Positions 48,507 through 56,651 of a DNA stretch of 57,065 nucleotides are shown here, piece by piece (position 1 is the first letter of the stretch; every line of letters begins with the position of its first letter). The DNA is taken from contig CAZAYP010000037.1 in assembly GCA_964489425.1 (NCBI GenBank), positions 1 through 57,065 on the forward strand, written 5' to 3'. Source of the DNA: CAZAYP01 sp964489425 [NCBI: uncultured Verrucomicrobiota bacterium] (GTDB taxonomy: Bacteria > Verrucomicrobiota > Kiritimatiellia > RZYC01). The position numbers were made by a program, and so were the translations under genes. The notes under the pieces were generated by a model. It saw only the letters and a program-made list of their open reading frames with translations, was not told where the DNA came from and searched no databases.

Positions 48507-49328
48507 ATGAAAGCCAACAAAATCGTAATTATGGTGACCGTCAGCGCAGTTCTAGCCGGATGGGGTATGTCCGCCCGGGCGGACGCGCCGCCGCCCGCGG
48601 CCGGCGGGCAGTCGTTGTCGGAGAAGGCCACGGATCCGACCGCGCCCTTGATGGCGTTTTACCTGGCTGACTGGTACACCCCCGCGCTCTACAACAACAA
48701 CGATGGCGATCAGTTGAACACGGCCATGGCGCGGGCCGTGATCCCGGTTCCCCCGATGAAACTCACGCCGTTCAGCCAGATCGCGCGCCTGACCGTGCCT
48801 TATGTCGCCGCCAGCCCGCTCAAGAAGACCGGCCTGGCCGACATCATCCTGTTTGACCTGGCAGTGTTCGACACGCCGGCGTTGAAGGGCCGCTTCGGGG
48901 TTGGGCCGGTCCTGTCCTTCCCGACCGCGGACCCGGACCTGCTGGGCAGCGGCAAGTATTCGGCCGGCCCGGCGTTCGGCCAGGTGTCGCAGTTGGGCAA
49001 GCTGCAACTGGGGTTGTTTGTCCAGAACCTGTTTTCCTATGCGGGCGAAAGCGAGCGGACCTATGTGTCCCAGTCGATGATCCAGCCGATCGTCAATTAC
49101 AGCCTGCCGGATTCATGGCACGTGGGCACGGGCAACATGATCTTCAACATGGACTGGAACCAGGGCAAGTTCACGTCCATTCCCCTGGTGGTCAGTGTCG
49201 GCAAGGTCGTCCAGCTCGGTTCCATTCCCGCGAACATCGCGCTGGAACCCGAATACAACCTCTACGATGAAGGATTAAGCCCGGAATGGACGATCCGGTT
49301 CAGCGTGACGTTGCTGTTTCCGGAGTGA
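48507..49328 (+). CDS. Second outer-membrane channel-like protein (MetA-phenol-degradation type)
   Basis: 273 residues. ATG 48507 follows AAGGAG and gives the signal peptide MKANKIVIMVTVSAVLAGWGMSARA. The mature protein is beta-rich with motifs AFYLADWYTPALYN, SQIARLTVPYVAA, RFGVGPVLSFPTADPDLLG and a terminal strand WTIRFSVTLLFPE. It resembles the protein at 36961 in type but not closely in sequence. It probably belongs functionally to the dehydratase/isoprenoid cluster from which the VapBC pair separates it. The true substrate is unknown. Confidence 0.7.
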   Translation: MKANKIVIMVTVSAVLAGWGMSARADAPPPAAGGQSLSEKATDPTAPLMAFYLADWYTPALYNNNDGDQLNTAMARAVIPVPPMKLTPFSQIARLTVPYVAASPLKKTGLADIILFDLAVFDTPALKGRFGVGPVLSFPTADPDLLGSGKYSAGPAFGQVSQLGKLQLGLFVQNLFSYAGESERTYVSQSMIQPIVNYSLPDSWHVGTGNMIFNMDWNQGKFTSIPLVVSVGKVVQLGSIPANIALEPEYNLYDEGLSPEWTIRFSVTLLFPE

Positions 49329-49383
49329 AGGAGAAGACCGTGTGAATATACAACACGCGCAAAAAACTCTCTGGTCAGCCTGG

Positions 49384-49434
49384 GTTTCCAATGTTTGGAA
49401 AACCAACCCCCTGTTTTTTCCAATGTTTGGAAAA
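49384..49434. repeat. Palindrome array 3: two copies, 32-bp spacing, degenerate
   Basis: GTTTCCAATGTTTGGAAAA (49384-49402, first base changed) and a perfect copy at 49416-49434. The off-by-one spacing and the broken reading frame indicate decay. Confidence 0.9.
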
Positions 49435-49586
49435 TCGCCTGGCCGGCCCAGCTGCGGGCCCTGACCGCGGCCGCAGCCGCTGCGGTGCCCCTCCTGAGCA
49501 GCAACTGGTTTTACGTCAGCAGCGACCGGCCCGGCGCGTGGCCCGGTGGGATGGGCGGCTTCCACGCTGGGCGCGGCAATGAATGC

Positions 49587-49615
49587 TTGAACACGCTTGT
49601 AAATATCTCTAAACT
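49587..49615 (+). promoter_or_regulatory. Candidate promoter of the protease gene
   Basis: TTGAAC (49587-49592), 17-bp spacer, TAAACT (49610-49615) in an AT-rich pocket, followed by TAGGAGG and ATG 49638. Confidence 0.45.
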
Positions 49616-49637
49616 TTATCTAAATTAGGAGGGGCGT

Positions 49638-52600
49638 ATGAGCAGAGCGCGATTGTCATTGTTGATCGTTTTAGTTTTGGGATCCCTGGCGAGCGGCCTC
49701 CAGGCGCAACAGATTTCGCAGGTGGACCTGGGCACCCGCTCGTTTATCAATTCACGCCGGTTTTTTCGTTTGGGCGAAAGTCCCTCCCTGACCTCCATCA
49801 AGGTGCAGAGCGAGTTGTTGGACCCGAAGACGATGCAGCGTCCGGACGGCACCACCATGGCGTTGCCACGGCGCGCCGCCACCCCGGCCGACCCCCTGCG
49901 CCTGATGCAGCTCCCAGGCGGCCTGGACGGAGCCACGGCGGCCGCGCTAGGCAAGTCGGGAGCGCGGATTGTCGGGTACATCCAACACAACACGTATATT
50001 GTCGCCGCGCCGGCCGCCAAGTTGAAATCCCTGCGGGCGCTGCCGGCGGCGCGCTGGGTGGGCGATTATGATCCGGCCTACCGGCTCTCGGACGAGCTGC
50101 AGGACGAGGTGCGCAGCTTGGGCGATCCGCAGGCCGACATCAACGTCAAGGCGGCGTTCCTGCTCGACGCCACCCTTGCGGACTGCGTCCAGGGCGTGGC
50201 CGCGCTGGGCACGGTGCGGTCCACGGAGACCACCCTTTCCGAGCACGTGGTCGAGGTGACCCTGCCGGTCGCGCGGCTGGATGCGCTGGCGTCCCTGCCG
50301 TGGGTGGTGGTCATTGAAAACGCGCCGCTCGACACCTTCCACAACAACATCGCCACCGGCATCCTCGAGGTCCGGACCCTCTGGACCAACCGGATGCTGA
50401 TGGGCTCCAACGAGATCGTGGCCGTGGCCGACAGCGGGATCGACATCGGCACCAATGCGGACAAGATTATCCACGCCGACTTCCAGGACGGCGCCGGCAA
50501 CTCGCGCCTGCTGTGGACGCAGGATTATTCCGACGACGGCGTACAGGACAACGGCTCCGGCCATGGCACCTTCGTGGCCGGCTGCGTGCTGGGTAATGGA
50601 TATATGTCCGGCTCTAATCCGACCAACAACGATTTTCCCGACACCTGCTATGCCGGCGCGGCGCCCAAGGCCGGCCTGATCTTCCAGGCCTTGGGCCGCA
50701 GCAACGACACCGGCGGCACGAGCGTTTACCTGCCGACCAATAATACGGCGGAGCTCATGAGCGGGGCCTACACCAACGGCGCGCGGATTCACCAGAACAG
50801 TTGGGGATCGGCCGTGTCCGGCAAATACGACTTCCGCTGCCGCGACATCGATCAATGGAACAACGAAAACCCCGGCATGCTGATCGTCTTCTCGGCGGGC
50901 AACAGGGGGCGGGATAACAGTCCGCGCAACGGCATCGTGGATACGAACTCGATGGAGCGCCCGGCCACGTGCAAGAACGTGTTAACCGTAGGCGCCGCGG
51001 AGAGCTTGCGGATGGAAATCACCAACGAGTACAAATGGTATTCGACCAGCTACTTCCCCTCCAACCCGATCCTCACCGACCTGATGGCCAACGCGCCGAC
51101 CGGCATGGCCGCCATGTCCAGCCGGGGCCGGTGCGCGGACGGGCGGATCAAGCCCGACCTGGTGGCGCCGGGCACGTGGATCATTTCCCCCCACTCGCAC
51201 GAAATCCGCCGGACCAACACCCTCTGGGGCGTGCTGCCGGGCAACACCAACTATTGTTACAGCGGCGGCGCCAGCGCGGCCACGCCGCTGGTGTCGGGCG
51301 CTGCGGCGCTGCTGCGCGAACACCTCCGCAAGCAGTACGGGCTGACCAATCCCTCGGCCCCCCTGCTCAAGGCGCTGCTGATCAATGGCGCCGTGGACAT
51401 GTATCCCGGCCAATACGGCACCGGCGATTGGCGCGAGATGGGCGTGGCGCCGAACAACGTGGAAGGCTGGGGCCGCGCGCGCCTGGACGGCTACCTGTTC
51501 GGGCCGGCCGGGTACCAGGTCTATTTCAACGACGGCGCGACCAACCCGGTCATGGGGATGAGCACCACGAGCTTGACGTTCCAGGTCGTGGACACGAACT
51601 TCCCGGTCAAAGTGCACCTGACGTGGCTGGATATCGAGTCGTCCCGGCACACCGTCAACTGGACCTGGACCCAGATTGTCGGCGGCGGCATTGTCAACGA
51701 TCTGGACCTGCGCGTGATCGGACCTGGCAGCGAGGTGTACCTGCCCCGCGCCGCCGACACGAAAGTGGACCTCTACTATTATCGGTCCAATGACGTGTCG
51801 GGCATTTATTCCGGGACAAACGGGCTCAACCGCTACATGGCCCAGCAGTGCATGGCGCCGGAACTGCCGCTCAGCATATACCGTATCTTCTACATGATTC
51901 AGGATATAGCCGGCAATGCGTCAAACATGACTTTTTACATCTGGGAGGGCGGCAACTCGTCCAACGACCCGCCAGGCGCGGTACTTGCCAACACCAACGT
52001 GGTTATTGGCGGACCCTTGGGGCTTCTCTACTACGAGGTGCCCGTGACGAACGCCGCGACTCCAGCGATCATCATTACCAGCCGCTATTTCTTTGTCGGC
52101 TGCAAGCAGGGCTGCACCAATATATGCATGCCCTTCGATCCTGGCACCTATTCGCCGCGAGCCTATACCACGTTTGACACGGGCAACTGGGCCGAGGGCC
52201 GCGCCCTCAACGGCGACTTCTGGATTCACCCCATGGGCGTGGCGCCCTCGAACGACCACGTCAACAATGTCGAAGGCATTATTATTACCAACCCGGCCCT
52301 GGGCACCTACCAGGTGGAAATCAGCGCCGTCAACGTCCCCTACCCGCCCGTGCGTTATGGCCTGGTCATGTCGGGCGGGTTGGCGCCTGTATCCGCGGTG
52401 GTGCTGTACGATTTCTATCTGCGCGTTGAAAACGGCTTCCTGCAGGCTTGCTGGCAGACAGCGTCCGAGACCGACATCCTGGGATTCGACCTTTACCGCG
52501 AAGAAGCCGGCGCCTGGGTCAGGGTCAACGCCTCGATGATCCCGGCCCAGGGTTGGCCCAACGGCGGCATCGGTGCCAGTTACTGCGTGGCGGATCCCGG

Positions 52601-52907
52601 CGCCAGCGTCGACAAGACCTATCGCTACAAGCTGGTCGAATACGAAACCACTGGCGCGGTCGTGGAATATGGTCCCTTTGAGCGCTCGGTTTGGACGCCG
52701 CGCCTGAGCAACTTCACGGCCACGTCCGCAGGCATGGTGATCCAGTGGCTGAGCCGCGAAGGCGTCGCTTACGATGTGCTCAAGGCCCTGGACGCGCGTG
52801 GCCCCTACGCGCCCGCGGCCCTCGACCTGCCGGCCACCCCGCCGGTGAATGCTTGGACCGACCAGGCCGAATCCGCCAGCGGATTTTACCGGATCGAGAC
52901 GCGGTAG
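49638..52907 (+). CDS. Exported subtilisin-like serine protease with the shared C-terminal module
   Basis: 1089 residues, start ATG 49638 after TAGGAGG, signal peptide to SGLQAQ. Residues ~30-235 look like a propeptide. The S8 catalytic triad is Asp265 (VAVADSGIDIG), His309 (GHGTFVAG) and Ser546 (SGGASAATPLVSG). The oxyanion Asn is likely in HQNSWG or SAGNRG. After the protease comes a jelly-roll/P-domain-like part (VHLTWLDIESS ... NDLDLRVIGPG), found in many subtilases. The last ~170 residues (from about 52390) are the module also carried by the 17504 and 54225 proteins. It is probably secreted or surface-bound and could process its exported neighbours (inference). Confidence 0.92.
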   Translation: MSRARLSLLIVLVLGSLASGLQAQQISQVDLGTRSFINSRRFFRLGESPSLTSIKVQSELLDPKTMQRPDGTTMALPRRAATPADPLRLMQLPGGLDGATAAALGKSGARIVGYIQHNTYIVAAPAAKLKSLRALPAARWVGDYDPAYRLSDELQDEVRSLGDPQADINVKAAFLLDATLADCVQGVAALGTVRSTETTLSEHVVEVTLPVARLDALASLPWVVVIENAPLDTFHNNIATGILEVRTLWTNRMLMGSNEIVAVADSGIDIGTNADKIIHADFQDGAGNSRLLWTQDYSDDGVQDNGSGHGTFVAGCVLGNGYMSGSNPTNNDFPDTCYAGAAPKAGLIFQALGRSNDTGGTSVYLPTNNTAELMSGAYTNGARIHQNSWGSAVSGKYDFRCRDIDQWNNENPGMLIVFSAGNRGRDNSPRNGIVDTNSMERPATCKNVLTVGAAESLRMEITNEYKWYSTSYFPSNPILTDLMANAPTGMAAMSSRGRCADGRIKPDLVAPGTWIISPHSHEIRRTNTLWGVLPGNTNYCYSGGASAATPLVSGAAALLREHLRKQYGLTNPSAPLLKALLINGAVDMYPGQYGTGDWREMGVAPNNVEGWGRARLDGYLFGPAGYQVYFNDGATNPVMGMSTTSLTFQVVDTNFPVKVHLTWLDIESSRHTVNWTWTQIVGGGIVNDLDLRVIGPGSEVYLPRAADTKVDLYYYRSNDVSGIYSGTNGLNRYMAQQCMAPELPLSIYRIFYMIQDIAGNASNMTFYIWEGGNSSNDPPGAVLANTNVVIGGPLGLLYYEVPVTNAATPAIIITSRYFFVGCKQGCTNICMPFDPGTYSPRAYTTFDTGNWAEGRALNGDFWIHPMGVAPSNDHVNNVEGIIITNPALGTYQVEISAVNVPYPPVRYGLVMSGGLAPVSAVVLYDFYLRVENGFLQACWQTASETDILGFDLYREEAGAWVRVNASMIPAQGWPNGGIGASYCVADPGASVDKTYRYKLVEYETTGAVVEYGPFERSVWTPRLSNFTATSAGMVIQWLSREGVAYDVLKALDARGPYAPAALDLPATPPVNAWTDQAESASGFYRIETR

Positions 52908-52934
52908 GCTGGAACTGAATGGAGCAGGTTCACC

Positions 52935-53160
52935 GCCCTTACGGGCGGGCTACTAACCGGCCCAGCAGGATTACCGCAGGCACAGTTTGTAGCCCGCCCG
53001 TGAGGGCGGTGACGTAGGCACGTTCGTAGCCCGCCCGTGAGGGCGGTGAAGTGGGCACGTTCGTAGCCCGCCCGTGAGGGCGGTGAAGTGGATACGTTCG
53101 TAGCCCGCCCGTGAGGGCGGCGACGTGGATTTGTTCGTAGCCCGCCCGTGAGGGCGGTGA
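52935..53160. repeat. Tandem REP array: five 37-bp units with GTAG feet plus one inverted unit
   Basis: GTAGCCCGCCCGTGAGGGCGG units start at 52989, 53026, 53063, 53100 and 53137, an exact 37-bp period, with 13-16 bp variable tails. Each holds the hairpin CCGCCC-GTGA-GGGCGG. An inverted unit (CCGCCC-TTAC-GGGCGG...CTAC) precedes them at 52935-52953. The array follows the protease stop and ends where the next, headless pseudogene begins. Confidence 0.92.
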
Positions 53161-53161
53161 A

Positions 53162-53903
53162 GATGGTGCGATCTTCAAGATCAACACCGATGGGTCGGGG
53201 TACACCCGGTTGCACGACTTCCTGGGCAGTCCCGACGACGGATACGAACCGTGGGGTTCCCTCACGCTGTCCGGCACCACCCTCTATGGCATGACCTATT
53301 CCGGCGGATCCAGTAACAAGGGCGTGGTGTTCCGCATGGACACCAATGGCCTGGGCTATACCAAACTGCATGATTTCGCGGATGGCGACAACGATGGCGA
53401 TAATCCTAATGCTGGTCAGCTGACGGTATCCGGCGACGCGTTAACGTTCTACGGCATGACGATGTTGGGCGGCGCAAGCAATGTGGGCGTGGTGTTCCGC
53501 ATGAATGGCTTCGAGCCGCCCCCGACCGTGACGCCAGCCGACGGCCCGTACGCGGGCGGGAACCTGGTGCTGGTGACCAATGCCGTGCCGGCGCTGGGCA
53601 ACGGCAGCGACATCACCAACATTGTGCTGGGCGGGGTGGGCACCACCAACATCACCGGCCAGGGGGCCAACTGGGTGACCTTTGTCGCCCCGGCGGTGGG
53701 GTCGGCGGGCGCCAAGGACCTGGCGATCCAGTCTGCCAGCGCGGGCGCACCAAGAAGGCGCCGCCTACGATGTGCTCAAGGCCCTGGACCCGCGCGGCAT
53801 GTACCTGCCAGCGGCCACGGACCTGCCCGCCACCCCGCCGGTCAATGCCTGGACTGATCCGGTCGAAGCCGCCAGCGGGTTTTACCGGATCGAGGCCAGG
53901 TAG
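53162..53903 (+). pseudogene. Headless GloVer-type propeller/IPT gene with deleted, frameshifted C-terminal module
   Basis: The frame opens abruptly after the REP array with GAIFKINTDGSGYTRLHDF, then GTTLYGMTYSGGSSNKGVVF and a second such repeat. These are Gloeobacter/Verrucomicrobia tandem repeats. An IPT/TIG domain follows (TVTPADGPYAGGNLVLVTNA). Near 53745 it jumps, one frame over, to the last ~45 residues of the shared C-terminal module (EGAAYDVLKALDPRG ... SGFYRIEAR). About 105 residues of the module are missing. There is no start codon or signal peptide. It is clearly a relic of a once larger exported protein. Confidence 0.8.
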
Positions 53904-53924
53904 CCTGCGGGCGTAAGCCCGTGG

Positions 53925-54115
53925 TCTGAAATGCCACCGCCTCACGGCGGCGGCTACGGTCACGGCGGCGGCAGCGATCGGGGTCGGTGGCCCGCCCGGC
54001 CCGATTGCCGTAATTGACGTGCGACAATTTTTATGGCGAACGCGCCTTACGGCGCTCACTACAAGCGGCCCGCGATCGGCCGATAATGCGTTCGTAGTCA
54101 ACGCCGTCAGGCGTG
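53925..54115. repeat. Cluster of REP-like hairpins with GTAG/CTAC feet
   Basis: CGCC-TCAC-GGCGGCGGCTAC near 53940-53957 (minus orientation), GCGCC-TTAC-GGCGCTCACTAC at 54042-54062 (minus), and GTAGTCAACGCC-GTCA-GGCGT at 54094-54114 (plus). The 53904-54224 gap holds no gene apart from these. Confidence 0.65.
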
Positions 54116-54224
54116 TTCTTCATCCCGGCTGGCTCATGTGAGAATGGCCCGCCTGGCCTGATTGGCGTTGACCCGGGCCGTTTCGGCGATAACATCCCGA
54201 TCAACTTTTTGAAAGGAGGGCTTC

Positions 54225-56543
54225 ATGTCAGCGACACCCTGGAGCGCAAAAATGCCATCAAAACGGATTTTTCCAATGTTTGGAAAAACCGGTGGTATTT
54301 TTTCCAATGTTTGGAAAACCAGGGCTGGATTTTTCCAATGTTTGGAAAAATGGCATCCAGAGTTTCCAATGTTTGGAAAAACGGCTCTGGCGGTTTTCGC
54401 CTGCTGGTTGGCGGCGGCGGGGGTGGCCCTGGGAATGCAGATTTTTATCAAGACGCCGTATGGCAAGACCGTCACGCTTGAAGTGGAGCCCACGGATGCC
54501 ATCGAAAATGTGAAGTCTCAAATCCAGGACCGGGAAGGTTATCGGCCGATCGTGCAATGGCTGTATTATGGAGGCGTCCGGCTGGCGGATGGGCTGATGC
54601 TGGGCGACTATGGCATTGGCGCGGAAAGCACGCTGCGTTTGTGGCTCACCGCGGATCCATCGTCGGGCCCATGGTCAGGCGGCAACACCGTGCGGCTCTG
54701 GGGCACCAATTTGTGCACGGCCGGCGATGTGACCAACGTGACCCTGGGCGGGGTGAACGTCACGTTCATTGCTTGTTTGTCGGCCACCCAGGTGCAGGTG
54801 ACTGCCGGGGCCGGGCCGAGCGCAGGAACGAATGGTGATGTGGTGATTTTTTCGGAGACGCGCGGCGAAACGCGCTATACCAATGCCTACATCTACAACC
54901 CGGCGGGGACCATCGGCTGGATGGCCGCCGATGCCTGGACCGAGGTGGCGGGCCTGCCGGCCCCGCGGGAATTTGTGGCGTGCGGCACGCTCCATGGCGC
55001 CCTGTATGCCGTCGGTGGTGGTGATGGCGCCGATCCGCAAACCAATGTTTACCGGTACGACGGGACGAACTGGGCGGAAGTGGCGGGCCTGCCGCAGGCG
55101 ATGTGGCGGGAGGCGGGCGGGGTGCTGCACAGCGCGTTGTATGCCATCGGCGGCTGGGATGAAAATAATTACGTTACAACCAACGTCTATCGGTATGACG
55201 GCACGAACTGGACGGAAGCTGCGGGCCTTCCAGAAGCGCGGCGCGGGTTGGTGTGCGGCACGCTCAACGGCGCACTATATGCCGCCGGCGGCGTGGATTT
55301 CGAGGATATCGCGCAAACCAACGTTTACCGGTACAACGGGACGAATTGGACGGAAGTGGCGGGCCTGCCGGCGGAGCGGTCGGAATTGATGGGCGATGCG
55401 CTCAACGGCGCGCTCTATGCCGTCGGCGGCGCTGATTACCTGGGTGCGGCACAAACCAACGTCTACCGGTACGACGGAACCAACTGGACGGAAGTGGCGG
55501 GCCTGCCGGCAGCGCGGTGGTATTTGGGAGGGAGCACCCTCAACGGCGCGGTCTATGCCGTCGGCGGGTTGGATGCCGGTAGCATATTTATGACCAACGT
55601 CTACCGGTATGACGGGACAAACTGGGCGGAGGTGGCGGGCCTGCCGGCGGAACGGATATTTTTTACATGCGGCACGCTCCATGGCGCGCTCTATGACTGC
55701 GGTGGGGAGGATCACGCAACGACCATTTTCTCCAATGTATTCCGGTATGACGAGGGCTTTGCGGTCCTGGGCGTCGCCCCGGCCAGCGGGTCCAGTACCG
55801 GCGGGTACCCGGTGGTGATTGCCGGCGCCAACCTGGGCAACGGGGCCGACGTGACGAACGTGACGATCTGCGGCGTTAGCGTGTCCAGCCTTGGCAGCCA
55901 AACAGCCACGCAGATCGTAGTCACGGCCGGAGTGGCGGGCGCGGCCCTGACCGGCGATGTACGCGTCTGCTCGGTCAGCTTCGGTGAAACCGTGAAATCC
56001 AATGCATTCACCTATGAAACGCCCAGCGCGGTGGTGCTCTTTGACTTCTCGCTGCACGTTGAGAGCGGCCCGGTCATGGTCTGCTGGCAGACCGCGTCAG
56101 AAACCGACACGCTCGGGTTTGATCTGTACCGCGAAGATTCCGGCGCATGGATCAAAGTCACCAGCGCCATGGTCCCGGCCCAGGGCTGGCCCCAAGGCGG
56201 CATCGGCGCCAGCTACTGCGTGGCCGATCCCGTTGCCACGGCGGACGGCATCTACCGCTACAAGCTGGTGGAATATGAAACCACCGGCGCGGTCCTGGAA
56301 TATGGCCCGTTTGAAAGCTCGGTTTGGACGCCGCGCCTGAACAACTTCACCGCCACCCTCGCGGGGATCGTGATCCGGTGGCTCAGCCGTGATGGGGACA
56401 AGTACGATGTGTTCAAGGCGCAGGACGCGCGTGGCCCCTATGCGCCCGCGGCCCTCGACCTGCCCCCCACCCCACCGGTCAACGCCTGGACCGATCGCAC
56501 CGATGCGGCCGGCGCCGCGTTTTACCGCATTGAGGTGCAGTAG
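54225..56543 (+). CDS. Exported ubiquitin-domain/IPT/Kelch protein with the shared C-terminal module
   Basis: 772 residues; ATG 54225 has AAAGGAGG 8 bp upstream. Residues 1-52 come from palindrome array 4. The signal peptide is [21 protein letters not shown], with cleavage expected after Gly70 (A-L-G). The mature protein then starts [19 protein letters not shown], a ubiquitin domain (71-141). By hand alignment 43 of its 71 positions equal eukaryotic ubiquitin. Lys6, 11 and 27 are kept; Lys29, 33, 48 and 63 and the Gly-Gly tail are not. Then an IPT/TIG domain (~145-230), six Kelch repeats ([16 protein letters not shown]...ALYAVGG, ~240-505), a second IPT (~510-595) and the C-terminal module. 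Without the diglycine it cannot be conjugated; a binding or toxin role outside the cell is an inference. Confidence 0.9.
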   Translation: MSATPWSAKMPSKRIFPMFGKTGGIFSNVWKTRAGFFQCLEKWHPEFPMFGKTALAVFACWLAAAGVALGMQIFIKTPYGKTVTLEVEPTDAIENVKSQIQDREGYRPIVQWLYYGGVRLADGLMLGDYGIGAESTLRLWLTADPSSGPWSGGNTVRLWGTNLCTAGDVTNVTLGGVNVTFIACLSATQVQVTAGAGPSAGTNGDVVIFSETRGETRYTNAYIYNPAGTIGWMAADAWTEVAGLPAPREFVACGTLHGALYAVGGGDGADPQTNVYRYDGTNWAEVAGLPQAMWREAGGVLHSALYAIGGWDENNYVTTNVYRYDGTNWTEAAGLPEARRGLVCGTLNGALYAAGGVDFEDIAQTNVYRYNGTNWTEVAGLPAERSELMGDALNGALYAVGGADYLGAAQTNVYRYDGTNWTEVAGLPAARWYLGGSTLNGAVYAVGGLDAGSIFMTNVYRYDGTNWAEVAGLPAERIFFTCGTLHGALYDCGGEDHATTIFSNVFRYDEGFAVLGVAPASGSSTGGYPVVIAGANLGNGADVTNVTICGVSVSSLGSQTATQIVVTAGVAGAALTGDVRVCSVSFGETVKSNAFTYETPSAVVLFDFSLHVESGPVMVCWQTASETDTLGFDLYREDSGAWIKVTSAMVPAQGWPQGGIGASYCVADPVATADGIYRYKLVEYETTGAVLEYGPFESSVWTPRLNNFTATLAGIVIRWLSRDGDKYDVFKAQDARGPYAPAALDLPPTPPVNAWTDRTDAAGAAFYRIEVQ
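54269..54380. repeat. Palindrome array 4: four copies, 31-bp period
   Basis: Copies at 54269-54287, 54300-54318, 54331-54349 and 54362-54380 (the last with G as first base), exactly 31 bp apart. They lie within the coding region upstream of the signal peptide of the ubiquitin-domain protein and are read as FPMFGK, FSNVWK, FFQCLE and FPMFGK. Confidence 0.96.
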
Positions 56544-56595
56544 ACCGCCGCTCTCCGAGCGATAGGCACCGGGCGATTCGCGGCCGCAAGATATG

Positions 56596-56624
56596 TTGAA
56601 AATGGACCGGCGATTCATTATCGT
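56596..56624 (+). promoter_or_regulatory. Candidate promoter of the glycosyltransferase gene
   Basis: TTGAAA (56596-56601), 17-bp spacer, TATCGT (56619-56624), 27 bp before the probable start. Confidence 0.5.
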
Positions 56625-56651
56625 GACGCCCATGCGTTGCGAAAGGAACCC

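Larger units (their letters stand above)
49329..49628 (+). pseudogene. Relic 5' end of a propeller protein gene
   Basis: A frame reading FQCLEN...FSNVWKIAWPAQLRALTAAAAAAVP then LSSNWFYVSSDRPG matches the start of the 17504 protein (FSNVWKTALPALLLALAAAAQG...DSNWFDVSGGLPG), but stops after about 45 further residues. There is no normal start codon in that frame, and the upstream GTG-initiated frame stops at TGA. The two palindromes here are 32 bp apart instead of 31, showing a one-base indel. It lies between the outer-membrane channel gene and the protease gene. Confidence 0.65.

Noticed and set aside
52989-53160. 37-bp array as CRISPR or as a protein-coding repeat (long minus-strand frame over 52886-53371)
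   Set aside because: Spacers are about 13-16 bp and partly alike, and units have GTAG feet. The minus-strand frame exists only because the repeat lacks stops in that frame; it has no start context or domain.
54435-56540. Ubiquitin plus Kelch as a bacterial E3-ligase or conjugation system
   Set aside because: The domain has no Gly-Gly end, the protein is exported, and no E1/E2/JAB-type genes are nearby. The Kelch part is better read as an extracellular propeller.
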